DNA from: Candidatus Izemoplasma sp.
GTDB lineage: Bacteria; Bacillota_I; Bacilli_A; Izemoplasmatales; Izemoplasmataceae
NCBI GenBank assembly: GCA_007123975.1
Contig: SLFZ01000028.1
Coordinates: forward strand, 1-13,992
DNA: 13,992 nucleotides
Direction: 5' to 3'
Positions 1 through 6,326 of this stretch are shown here, in pieces (position 1 is the stretch's first letter; each line of letters starts with the position of its first letter). The notes under the pieces were generated by a model. That model made no database searches. It was not told where the DNA came from and saw only the letters and a list, made by a program, of their open reading frames with translations. The translations under genes were made by a program, and so were the position numbers.

Positions 1-86
1 ACTAGTTGGATGACGCTGCTGACAATGGTTGTGAACGTAAAGATAACAGAGAAGTAGAACAAGTACTTAAGCACGTTTTTTTTCAT
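1..86 (-). CDS. N-terminus of an unidentified membrane protein, cut by the window edge
   Basis: The first 28 residues are visible, beginning MKKNVLKYLFYF and continuing hydrophobic to SSVIQL. There is a short basic start and then one membrane helix, so this is a signal peptide, a signal anchor or the first helix of a polytopic protein. The start is either of two adjacent ATG codons (84-86 or 87-89). GGAGGT at 91-96 lies only 1 nt from the outer ATG and 4 nt from the inner one, so the inner ATG is preferred. It lies 3' of the peptide permease gene on the same strand but has its own strong promoter and palindrome at 117-145, so it is probably controlled separately. It does not look like an OppC start. 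No family can be assigned from this fragment. Confidence 0.6.
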   Translation of the reverse strand, partial: MKKNVLKYLFYFSVIFTFTTIVSSVIQL

Positions 87-116
87 CATGACCTCCAAAG
101 TGTTTTGCCCTAAAAA

Positions 117-145
117 ATTATAGCATGAGTCAGCGCATGACTCAA
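117..145 (-). promoter_or_regulatory. Sigma-A-type promoter with overlapping palindromic operator
   Basis: Read on the minus strand: a -35 TTGAGT (140-145), a 17-nt spacer and a -10 TATAAT (117-122) preceded by TGC, an extended -10. A perfect 7-bp inverted repeat, TGAGTCA-GCGCA-TGACTCA on the plus strand (126-144), covers the -35 and most of the spacer. A bound dimer there would exclude RNA polymerase. The regulator is unknown. It drives the truncated gene at the left edge. Confidence 0.75.
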
Positions 146-227
146 TGAGATATCGCATGTTCAGTGTATTGAATCACATCAAACACTGTTCATGGGGTGA
201 AGAATAGGGTTCCATCGGCCTTAAAAG

Positions 228-1187
228 CTAATCTAAAATGGCCTTCTTTTTCCCGATGCGAATGCGAGGATCGACAAGCGGGTAGGTAATGTCAACGATG
301 AGCGCAAACATCATGCCAAGCGATGCGTAAAAGACCGTTGTCACCACCGCAACGGGAATGTCGATGTTGATGATGAAGAAATCCATCATCGGCTCGATCG
401 TGCTTCGCATCATCAGTCGCGCCACGCCATCAAACCCATACATGAGTTCGATGAAAAAAGAACCACCAAGGACATAAAGGAACGTCGGGGTAAGCTCCGG
501 CATCACCGGGACCATGCAGTTTCGAAAGGCATGCCGACGCAAGGCTTGCCCTTTTTTCATGCCTTTGGTTTTACAAAGCAAGAGATAGTCCTCGCTCTCA
601 GCTTCAATGAATTCTGCACGCACCAAGCGCGTAAACTTGAAAATCGGACCCAAACACAACGCAATCAGCGGTATCACGAGTCCAAGCAAGAAACGCTCGG
701 TGTCGTCGGTGTTAAAACCAGGGAAACGCCACGGCAGCCAACGGTTGCGAATGCCAAGGAACACGATGAGCAAAAACCCTAAAATAAAATGCGGGATGGA
801 ACCAAGCACCATGGTCAAGACGTGAACGGTTTTATCAAACACGCTATGTTTCTTTAACGCGGAGAGAATGCCAAGTCCAACACCAAGCGGCAAATATATC
901 GACAACGCGAGCAGGTTCAACCAAAGCGTTCGCCACATGCGAATCGCAGCAAAATCCCAGACATTTTCACGATAAATTCCCGTGGTCCCCCAGTTCCAGT
1001 CGGTCACGATACCTCGCACGTATTGAACGAACTGGTGCACGGTGAAGAAAAACTCTTCGCGAAGGTCGTAAGGCGGTCGACCCCAATGGCGAAGCATCGT
1101 GATGCTGGTGATGAAATAAATCATCACAAAGATAATCAAGACAAGCAGCACCATCCAGATGAGACGCCAAAACACATATCGGGCCAT
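228..1187 (-). CDS. OppB/DppB-type peptide ABC transporter permease
   Basis: Integral membrane half of an ABC importer for peptides, nickel or related solutes (binding-protein-dependent transport inner membrane component). The 319-residue product has a first membrane helix at about 8-28, an outer loop, then about five helices. The family EAA coupling loop, which contacts the ATPase, is at about 196-223 (EAESEDYLLLCKTKGM, then RRHAFRN). Length matches the family. The chosen ATG (1185-1187) has AGGAGG at 1195-1200, 7 nt upstream; a longer frame to 1211 would begin before the ribosome site. An extended -10 (TGCTATAAT) lies at 1220-1225. No partner permease, ATPase or binding-protein gene is seen here; any would lie left of the window or elsewhere. 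The substrate cannot be told from the sequence. Confidence 0.9.
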   Translation of the reverse strand: MARYVFWRLIWMVLLVLIIFVMIYFITSITMLRHWGRPPYDLREEFFFTVHQFVQYVRGIVTDWNWGTTGIYRENVWDFAAIRMWRTLWLNLLALSIYLPLGVGLGILSALKKHSVFDKTVHVLTMVLGSIPHFILGFLLIVFLGIRNRWLPWRFPGFNTDDTERFLLGLVIPLIALCLGPIFKFTRLVRAEFIEAESEDYLLLCKTKGMKKGQALRRHAFRNCMVPVMPELTPTFLYVLGGSFFIELMYGFDGVARLMMRSTIEPMMDFFIINIDIPVAVVTTVFYASLGMMFALIVDITYPLVDPRIRIGKKKAILD

Positions 1188-1219
1188 GCGAACGCCTCCT
1201 TTCGCGAACATTTAATCAA

Positions 1220-1228
1220 ATTATAGCA
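1220..1228 (-). promoter_or_regulatory. Extended -10 promoter for the peptide permease gene
   Basis: The minus strand reads TGCTATAAT, a consensus extended -10. No good -35 lies 16-18 nt upstream. The expected transcript start, near 1213, leaves a short leader holding AGGAGG before the ATG at 1187. Confidence 0.6.
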
Positions 1229-1326
1229 GAGAAACGGTGGTTGCTGACGAACTTTTTCAAGCACCTGTTTACAAAACTGATTGCGACAAAGTAACCCTAT
1301 TGTCTGGTTAAGGTATCCCGTTTCAC

Positions 1327-1350
1327 AAAAACACCACCCTCACGAGTGGT
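1327..1350 (-). terminator. Rho-independent terminator after the Nudix gene
   Basis: The minus strand forms ACCACTC-GTGA-GGGTGGT, a 7-bp stem with one U-G pair, then GTTTTT. The first arm begins in the Nudix stop codon. It is the first terminator seen downstream of arsR1, so it may end the whole minus-strand arsenic operon. Confidence 0.65.
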
Positions 1351-1910
1351 TAATTTTTGAGCCGTCGAATGGCGGCAAAGGCTTTTTCATACACAGGAAT
1401 CATCCGTGGCTCATTCACATGCTCAAGCACATCATCAAGTGAAAACCAACGCAAAGCGCTGTTTTCATCGGGTTTAACGCGCAACGGTGCCAACTCATTG
1501 GCCACCAATAAAAACGCAAGGTTCATGTGCAGATGGTCGGGGACGTACTCACCGTGTTTGACGTGGTTTTCGACAAAGATGACATCGAGCGTCAGCACCT
1601 CACCGTTAAAAGGACGAACCTCGGTGAGGCCGCTTTCTTCGCGGGCTTCTCTCAGCGCAACACGTAAAAAATCCTCATCGCCATCGTTGTGGCCGCCTAG
1701 CCACCCCCACGCACCGTAAATGTTGTGGTGGGCAAAGAGGATTTTATCGAACGTTTCATTGACGATGAAAGCGGAGCTTGTGAAGTGTGCATGTAGGCAA
1801 TGGCGGTAGAAGGCGTTGTCGTTCGTTTTCGCCACCGTAATCATGAGTTGCTTATCGGCCGCTTCTTGTGTGTTTATCGGTTGGTAACGTTCGACGATGT
1901 GAACACGCAT
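1350..1910 (-). CDS. Nudix hydrolase
   Basis: Hydrolyses a nucleoside diphosphate linked to some other group; the substrate is not predictable. The Nudix box is complete at residues 73-95 of the 186-residue product: G73, E79, then REAREESGL from R87, with the metal-binding glutamates E91 and E92. The ATG at 1910 is chosen because GGGGTGAG lies just upstream. A GTG at 1961 would add 17 residues but has no ribosome site. It starts 52 nt after the lplA stop with no terminator between, so it can be the last gene of that operon. A candidate promoter at 1937-1965 could also drive it alone. Nudix enzymes next to lplA are not a known functional pair, so the link to the metalloid genes is uncertain. 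Confidence 0.88.
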   Translation of the reverse strand: MRVHIVERYQPINTQEAADKQLMITVAKTNDNAFYRHCLHAHFTSSAFIVNETFDKILFAHHNIYGAWGWLGGHNDGDEDFLRVALREAREESGLTEVRPFNGEVLTLDVIFVENHVKHGEYVPDHLHMNLAFLLVANELAPLRVKPDENSALRWFSLDDVLEHVNEPRMIPVYEKAFAAIRRLKN

Positions 1911-1936
1911 CGTACTCACCCCTTCTATGTATGTCC

Positions 1937-1965
1937 ATGATACACCAAACCGGTATGGCACTCAA
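1937..1965 (-). promoter_or_regulatory. Candidate internal promoter for the Nudix gene
   Basis: The minus strand reads TTGAGT (1960-1965), a 17-nt spacer and TATCAT (1937-1942) with a TG just upstream. The -35 overlaps the lplA stop codon. The match is good but not consensus. Confidence 0.45.
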
Positions 1966-2960
1966 GTGACTTTGCTCAGACAGTCGACGATGGCGTCGAT
2001 GAGCGCAGCGTCATAGCCTTCGGCTTTTGCTTCGCTGGCGCGCTCAAGGAGCGAACCGCCAGTCAGTTCAACACCACGAAAGAAGGCTTCCACGTCGATG
2101 TGATCCGTATCGGTCAGCGCATCGGAATGGATGGCGAGGTCGGTGAGGTGATTGTTCCGGATGGCATAGCGGACGCTAAGGGTTCCGAATGCGGTGCGCG
2201 TGATGACGTGGTGGGTGAGCGAGGGAGATTTTCCGACGTTCCAGTCGCGGTTTTCGTAACGGGCGCGTTGGATCGCCTCGATTTGGCGGAGGTCGTCGTC
2301 GGTAAGGTGATACACGTGTTCGGCGTTTGCCTCACCACCCAACACCTCATGCATGATGAGGTCCTTGAACTGATTGATGCACATCGGGGAGGCCAACAAA
2401 GGCTTGACGTTTTGGATTCTCGCCCTAACCGATTTGACGCCTTTATCGGCAAGTTTTTGCCGGTCGGGGGTCAGGGCGTTTGCGATCGAGGTCAAATCGG
2501 CGTCAAAGAGAATCGTGGCACCGTGCATCATCCGGGTGCCGTGTGTCACTTGGGCGTTGCCCGACACTTTCTTTCCGTCTATGGTGATGTCGTTGCGTCC
2601 GGTGAACCGCGCATCCAATCCTAGATTGCGCAACACATTGAGAATGGGGCTCGTGAACCGTGTGAAGTCGTTGAAATGCGTTGCCGAGGTGATGAAGACG
2701 ACGTTAAGGTTTCCGATATCCTGGTACACTGCACCCCCACCGCTTAAACGTCTGAGTATCGTGGGACGATGACGTTTGACGAAGGTTGGATTCACTTCGT
2801 CATCGGTATTTTGATGACGACCAACGATCAGCGTGTTGCGGTTTTCGAACAGGAGGAAAAAGTCCTCCTCCAGGTTTTTGAGGAGGTGTTCCATGATGGC
2901 GAGGTTGGTCGGGCCGTGATGAGTTTGCAGGGATACGGTTTTCATTGATGGTTTGTTCAC
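1962..2960 (-). CDS. lplA: Lipoate-protein ligase A family
   Basis: Activates lipoate (or octanoate) with ATP and attaches it to the lysine of lipoyl domains in pyruvate and related dehydrogenases and the glycine cleavage H protein. The 332-residue product shows the family motifs: RRLSGGGAVYQD at about 70-81, GRNDI at 121-125, the lysine loop DGKKVSGNAQ at 128-137 (K131 is the likely catalytic lysine) and HGATILFD at 146-153. About 90 C-terminal residues match the accessory LplA_C domain, and total length fits LplJ/LplA ligases. The GTG start overlaps the stop of the thioredoxin-like gene (GTGA), implying translational coupling. Neither it nor an in-frame ATG at 2945 has a clear Shine-Dalgarno. 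It shares an operon with arsR1 and an ArsP-like permease, and lipoate is itself a target of trivalent arsenicals. Confidence 0.92.
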   Translation of the reverse strand: MNKPSMKTVSLQTHHGPTNLAIMEHLLKNLEEDFFLLFENRNTLIVGRHQNTDDEVNPTFVKRHRPTILRRLSGGGAVYQDIGNLNVVFITSATHFNDFTRFTSPILNVLRNLGLDARFTGRNDITIDGKKVSGNAQVTHGTRMMHGATILFDADLTSIANALTPDRQKLADKGVKSVRARIQNVKPLLASPMCINQFKDLIMHEVLGGEANAEHVYHLTDDDLRQIEAIQRARYENRDWNVGKSPSLTHHVITRTAFGTLSVRYAIRNNHLTDLAIHSDALTDTDHIDVEAFFRGVELTGGSLLERASEAKAEGYDAALIDAIVDCLSKVT

Positions 2961-3187
2961 ACAAGCATTTTTTTAATGTCGTCGACACTCGGTATTTTGC
3001 CTTGGCACATAACGGTATCATCGATGACTAGGGCGGGCGTCCGCATCACGCCGTGCTCGACGATGGTGTCGATGTCGGTGACTTTTTCGATGCTGGCGAC
3101 AAGGCCAAGTCCTTCAACCGCTTGACGCGCGTTTTTGGCTAACCGGTCACAGTTTTTGCAACCTTTGCCGAGAACTTTGATAATCAT
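2957..3187 (-). CDS. Small thioredoxin-like redox protein (thioredoxin_3 / redox-active disulfide protein 2 type)
   Basis: A 76-residue thioredoxin-fold protein with an N-terminal CxxC (GKGCKNCDRL, C10 and C13) after the first beta strand and a probable cis-proline at P51 (MRTPALVIDD). The end, GKIPSVDDIKKML, is typical of the glutaredoxin-like TM0996/MTH895 proteins. A third cysteine, C61, sits in the strand before this end. It is likely a cytoplasmic dithiol-disulfide exchanger. Proteins of this type are often found beside PF03773 permeases, as here. It starts 12 nt after the permease stop behind a strong AAAGGAGG, and its stop overlaps the lplA start. Its substrate is unknown. It could supply electrons or bind a metalloid for the permease, which is inference. 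Confidence 0.85.
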   Translation of the reverse strand: MIIKVLGKGCKNCDRLAKNARQAVEGLGLVASIEKVTDIDTIVEHGVMRTPALVIDDTVMCQGKIPSVDDIKKMLV

Positions 3188-3199
3188 GCTATTCCTCCT

Positions 3200-4279
3200 T
3201 TATAATAGTCCGAATATCATACCGGCGAGCAACCCTACCAGTGCCGATAAGATGACGACAAGCACAATGTAGGTGCCGGAACGTTTAATGCCGATAACCT
3301 TGGTGATAATAATCATGTTGGGAATGCTCAAGGACGGCCCCGCAAGCAACAGCGCAACCGCCGGTCCGCGGTGCATGCCGAGATCGAGCAAGGCTTCAAC
3401 CCAGGGGATTTCCGTCAACGTCGCGAAATAAACCAGCGCGCCACTCGCCGCGGCGATGGCGTTTGCGAAGAAGCTGTTGGATCCGACCAAGCCGGCAATG
3501 AGGTCTTCGGTCACAAGGAAGCGCACAACGCCAGCGAAAAATACCCCGAGCATAAAGAGTGGTATGATTTTTTTGATTAACACGAAGCTTTCATACGCCC
3601 ACGCCTTGATGTCTTCCCACGTGAAATACAATACAAGTTGCCCAATCAACAAAACGATAAGAATCAATGTTGGAATGAGCAGGTAAACACTAAAGATCAT
3701 AATCGCAAACATCGTCAAAAAGAAGAGGCCTTTTTGCCAGGGCGCAAGCGCCGCGTCGCTCGTTGGTAGCGCCGCAAATCCGTTGCCGTTCGACGATTTT
3801 GCTTCTTGTCGTTGGAAGATGAGGTGAACTAAGAAGCCAATCAACACCGCGAGCACCACCGCACCGATGACGCGTGAAAGCGCAATGTCAACGCCAAGCG
3901 CACTAAAGGTAAAACTGAGCGCCAGCACGTTAATGGCAGGGCCGGAAAACAAAAACGCAACAGCCGGTCCGAGTCCAGCACCTTTTTTTCGGATGGAGGC
4001 GAACATCGGCAACACCGAACACGAACACACCGCCAACACCGCCCCAGACACCGCCGCAACGGCGTACGCCTTAACCGGTTTGGCATCGGGCCCCATGTGT
4101 TTTAAAATAGCGCCTTGCGACACAAACACGACCAGAGCACCCGAAATCGAGAAAGCGATGAAAAGCGAAAATAGCCGTATCAATGAAAAAGTTTCGCCAT
4201 CCGTCGGATAGAAGACATACTCTCTGAGGAAGCGCAATCCCTCAAGCAACGCCTCACCCATATACTGCAATGCTTCCAT
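3200..4279 (-). CDS. PF03773-type permease (ArsP/YraQ-like), probable metalloid or organoarsenical exporter
   Basis: A membrane protein of about 360 residues with roughly eight to ten helices. Two internally similar halves are visible, counted from the GTG at 4288. The first (about 81-120) has SGAVLAVCSCSVLP then GPAVAFLFSGPAIN. The second (about 282-322) has SGALVYFATLTEIP then GPAVALLLAGPSLS. The family includes ArsP, which exports trivalent methylarsenite and aromatic arsenicals. The CSCS stretch (C88, C90) in a predicted helix could handle a thiophilic substrate. A hydrophilic loop lies at about 160-183. The GTG at 4288 overlaps arsR1 but lies 1 nt from AGGGG; the ATG at 4279 is better spaced and is used here. 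It sits between arsR1 and the thioredoxin-like gene in one operon. The exact substrate is not proven by sequence. Confidence 0.85.
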   Translation of the reverse strand: MEALQYMGEALLEGLRFLREYVFYPTDGETFSLIRLFSLFIAFSISGALVVFVSQGAILKHMGPDAKPVKAYAVAAVSGAVLAVCSCSVLPMFASIRKKGAGLGPAVAFLFSGPAINVLALSFTFSALGVDIALSRVIGAVVLAVLIGFLVHLIFQRQEAKSSNGNGFAALPTSDAALAPWQKGLFFLTMFAIMIFSVYLLIPTLILIVLLIGQLVLYFTWEDIKAWAYESFVLIKKIIPLFMLGVFFAGVVRFLVTEDLIAGLVGSNSFFANAIAAASGALVYFATLTEIPWVEALLDLGMHRGPAVALLLAGPSLSIPNMIIITKVIGIKRSGTYIVLVVILSALVGLLAGMIFGLL

Positions 4280-4280
4280 A

Positions 4281-4580
4281 TCATCCACGCCCCTTCGTGC
4301 TGTCTATGTCATTCACCGTGCGTTTTTCAATAACGTTGACGATCGAGATGACATCTTCACGATTAGAGGCAAGCGAATAGTAGATGAACTGTGTTTCACG
4401 GCGACTTTGAACGATGCCGAGTGTCTTGAGTTTAGCGAGGTGACGCGACACCTTCGGTTGTGACAGTTTAAGCATTTCCGTCAACTCACACACGCAGTGT
4501 TCACCGTGGGCAAGCGACACCACTAACCGTAAGCGTGTTTCATCACTCAGCGCCTTGAATAGATTGACGTACTTGTTCAT
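4281..4580 (-). CDS. arsR: ArsR/SmtB-family metalloregulator 1
   Basis: A 99-residue winged-helix repressor. FKALSDETRLRL is near the N-terminus, and a metal-site CVCEL follows with C29 and C31 at the position of the ELCVC motif that binds As(III) in classical ArsR. The recognition helix is KLSQPKVSRHLAKL, followed by a wing ending in FIYYSL. Binding of a trivalent metalloid to the CxC pair should release it from DNA and open its own operon. The ATG is chosen with GAGGTG at 4586-4591, 5 nt upstream. Its promoter carries a 22-bp palindrome at 4598-4619. It is the first gene of the minus-strand operon and overlaps the GTG-start option of the permease. Confidence 0.93.
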   Translation of the reverse strand: MNKYVNLFKALSDETRLRLVVSLAHGEHCVCELTEMLKLSQPKVSRHLAKLKTLGIVQSRRETQFIYYSLASNREDVISIVNVIEKRTVNDIDSTKGRG

Positions 4581-4597
4581 ACACTCACCTCGACTGT

Positions 4598-4645
4598 TAT
4601 ATATGCATCTGCGTATATAGTAGCACAGATGCGGATAACGAGCAA
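4598..4645 (-). promoter_or_regulatory. arsR1 promoter with ArsR-type palindromic operator
   Basis: The minus strand has a -35 TTGCTC (4640-4645), a 17-nt spacer and a -10 TACTAT (4617-4622). On the plus strand, 4598-4619 is a 22-bp palindrome, TTATATATGC-AT-CTGCGTATAA-like in form, with 10-bp arms around a 2-nt centre and one G-T mismatch. It covers the expected transcription start and touches the -10, the normal place for autorepression. A second inverted pair, GCATCTG (4605-4611) and CAGATGC (4626-4632), overlaps it. Confidence 0.65.
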
Positions 4646-4667
4646 GTCAAGTTTCGATATTTTACGC

Positions 4668-4696
4668 TGGACGTGCAAAAGGTTATATGATAATAT
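4668..4696 (+). promoter_or_regulatory. Candidate arsR2-acr3 promoter
   Basis: TGGACG (4668-4673), a 17-nt spacer and TAATAT (4691-4696) preceded by TGA. It lies in a very AT-rich stretch (4683-4729) with several overlapping -10-like words. No palindrome as clear as the arsR1 operator is seen, so the ArsR2 site is not located. The gap 4581-4739 serves both divergent arms. Confidence 0.4.
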
Positions 4697-4739
4697 ATAG
4701 ACGAATATAAATATAGATACATATCGATAGAGGTGGGCC

Positions 4740-5030
4740 GTGAACGACGACAAACTCAGTGCACAACTTAAAGCGTTAAGCGATCCGACGCGCCGTCATT
4801 TGCTGGCGCTGATTCATCAAGGGCAGCACTGCGGCTGCGAGCTTATTCATCGCATTAACTTGACACAACCAACGCTTTCGCACCATCTGAAGGTGTTGAG
4901 TGACGCCGGATTCATTCAGGGTGTCAAAGAAAAAACACGCATCAACTATACCGTGGATACCAACGCGATGGACACCATTTTCGAGAAACTTAAAGCAATG
5001 CTGGAAAAGTGGCCAGAAGAGGCCTGCTAG
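4740..5030 (+). CDS. arsR: ArsR/SmtB-family metalloregulator 2
   Basis: A 96-residue winged-helix repressor of the ArsR family. LKALSDPTRRHLL lies near the N-terminus, CGCEL gives a CxC pair at C31 and C33, the recognition helix contains LTQPTLSHHLKVL, and the wing is KEKTRINYTV. A lone cysteine is the last residue (C96) and might be a third thiolate ligand. It begins at GTG, with GAGGTG at 4730-4735. The next gene, acr3, starts 10 nt after the stop, so this is a two-gene arsR-acr3 operon. It differs enough from ArsR1 across the gap that the two are not a recent duplication. Each may control its own arm or both. Confidence 0.93.
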   Translation: MNDDKLSAQLKALSDPTRRHLLALIHQGQHCGCELIHRINLTQPTLSHHLKVLSDAGFIQGVKEKTRINYTVDTNAMDTIFEKLKAMLEKWPEEAC

Positions 5031-5040
5031 GAGTGATGTC

Positions 5041-6075
5041 ATGAAAGCGTTCGAAAAGTATCTAACCCTCGTGGTGCTCGGCTGCATGGTGGTTGGCATT
5101 TTGATTGGTCAATACTTAACCGCAATACCGGATTTGTTAAACCGACTAACCATTGCAGAAATCAGTTTGCCCATCGCCGTCTTGATTTGGCTGATGATCT
5201 TCCCGATGATGTTAAAAGTTGATTTTGGGTCTGTGAAGCACATTAAAAACAACCCGAGCGGACTCTATCTCACATGGACCGCAAACTGGCTTGTCAAACC
5301 GTTTACGATGTTTCTCATCGCCAGCCTTTTCTTTACCGTGATATACCGCAACATCATCCCCGAAGACCTCGCCAACGATTATCTCGCCGGCGCGATTATC
5401 CTCGGCGCCGCACCGTGCACGGCAATGGTGTTTGTCTGGTCGCAGCTGACCAAGGGAAATCCCGCCTACACGCTCGTGCAGGTGGCCACGAACAACCTGA
5501 TTCTTTTGGCTTTGTTCGTTCCGATTGTCGGACTTTTGCTCGGCGTTGGTGGATTTAGCATTCCTTGGTTGACACTCTTTTTATCGGTGGTGCTCTTCGT
5601 GGTCATTCCACTTGTGGCGGCCGCGTTTGTCCGAAGCACCATCATCAAACGACGCGGCGTGGATTACTTGAACACGCGCGTCATTCCTAAGTTCACAAGG
5701 ATGACGATGATCGGGCTTTTGCTGACATTGGTGCTCATTTTCAGTTTGCAAAGCGATTTGATTATCGAGAACCCCGGCCACATCCTGTTGATTGCAATCC
5801 CGCTTTCCATTCAGACGTTCTTCATCTTTGCATTGACCTACGCCGCTGCGCGGAAACTTCGGCTCAAGCATGACGTAGCCGCACCGGCAGGCTTCATTGG
5901 CGCCAGCAACTTCTTTGAACTTGCCGTCGCCGTGGCGATCGCCTTGTTCCCGTTAAACCCGGGTGTTGCGCTTGCGACGATTGTCGGTGTGTTGATTGAG
6001 GTGCCGATTATGTTGCTGTTGGTGAGAATCGCCAACAAAACCAAGGGTTGGTTTAAAACAACACAAACCGCTTAA
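5041..6075 (+). CDS. acr3: ACR3-family arsenite efflux permease
   Basis: Exports As(III), and in some members Sb(III), from the cytoplasm using the proton gradient. The 344-residue product has about ten helices. The hallmark motif GAAPCTAMVFVWSQLTKGNP carries the essential cysteine (C126), followed by TLVQVATNNLILL. The second half holds GASNFFELAVAVAI with the conserved glutamate (E293) and IEVPIMLLL near the end. Length matches bacterial ACR3. The ATG at 5041 is chosen with AGGAG at 5029-5033, 7 nt upstream; a longer open frame overlaps arsR2 and is not used. It is co-transcribed with arsR2 and closed by a strong terminator at 6079-6112. No arsenate reductase gene follows in the window, so As(V) reduction must be encoded elsewhere or be absent. 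Confidence 0.95.
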   Translation: MKAFEKYLTLVVLGCMVVGILIGQYLTAIPDLLNRLTIAEISLPIAVLIWLMIFPMMLKVDFGSVKHIKNNPSGLYLTWTANWLVKPFTMFLIASLFFTVIYRNIIPEDLANDYLAGAIILGAAPCTAMVFVWSQLTKGNPAYTLVQVATNNLILLALFVPIVGLLLGVGGFSIPWLTLFLSVVLFVVIPLVAAAFVRSTIIKRRGVDYLNTRVIPKFTRMTMIGLLLTLVLIFSLQSDLIIENPGHILLIAIPLSIQTFFIFALTYAAARKLRLKHDVAAPAGFIGASNFFELAVAVAIALFPLNPGVALATIVGVLIEVPIMLLLVRIANKTKGWFKTTQTA

Positions 6076-6078
6076 CCT

Positions 6079-6112
6079 CTCTCCTCTCACCGCGCTGGGA
6101 GGAGAGTTTTTT
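6079..6112 (+). terminator. Rho-independent terminator after acr3
   Basis: CTCTCCTCTC (6079-6088), an 8-nt loop and GGGAGGAGAG (6097-6106) form a 10-bp stem with one U-G pair, followed by six T. It lies 3 nt after the acr3 stop. Confidence 0.9.
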
Positions 6113-6137
6113 ACGGACGGTGTGAATGCCACGCATA

Positions 6138-6146
6138 TGCTATAAT
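6138..6146 (+). promoter_or_regulatory. Extended -10 promoter for the small ORF and iadA
   Basis: TGCTATAAT, a consensus extended -10, with no convincing -35 at 16-18 nt. The transcript would start near 6153 and carry the AAAGGAGGTG site at 6165-6174. Confidence 0.65.
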
Positions 6147-6179
6147 GAAAGCGATTGGTGACACAAAGGAGGTGTGAGG

Positions 6180-6326
6180 ATGGACGCGTGGTTATGGGTG
6201 GCGTTTGCCGTGCTTATGCTCATGGGAGGCACCCGTTTGCTCATCGATATCATGCACCGCCATCGCGTGATATCCGCACAAAAACGAGCATCACGACGCA
6301 AGGAGGACGACAATGATACTGATTAA
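6180..6326 (+). CDS. Small membrane protein of 48 residues, unrecognised
   Basis: The product begins MDAWLWVAFAVLMLMGG. One hydrophobic helix covers about 3-24. A basic and then acidic cytoplasmic tail follows (HRHRV, KRASRRKEDDNDTD). Support comes from an excellent ribosome site, AAAGGAGGTG at 6165-6174, placed 7 nt before the ATG, and from the promoter just upstream. Its last 14 nt overlap iadA, and the iadA ribosome site lies inside it, so the two are translationally linked. It has no recognisable family. It may anchor or modulate the peptidase, or simply be a leader whose translation exposes the iadA start. That role is inference. Confidence 0.7.
   Translation: MDAWLWVAFAVLMLMGGTRLLIDIMHRHRVISAQKRASRRKEDDNDTD

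Noticed and set aside
2100..2624. A 174-codon open frame on the plus strand across lplA
   Set aside because: It is antisense to the clear lplA motifs, with no ribosome site or recognisable protein. It is a by-product of codon usage.
4722..4729. TATCGATA palindrome before arsR2 as the ArsR2 operator
   Set aside because: It is 8 bp only, in a very AT-rich stretch where such words arise by chance, and it abuts the ribosome site. It is not supported as an operator.
4281..5030. The two arsR genes as a recent inverted duplication
   Set aside because: Apart from the family motifs they differ throughout, including start codon, recognition helix and C-terminus. Their DNA does not form a long inverted repeat.
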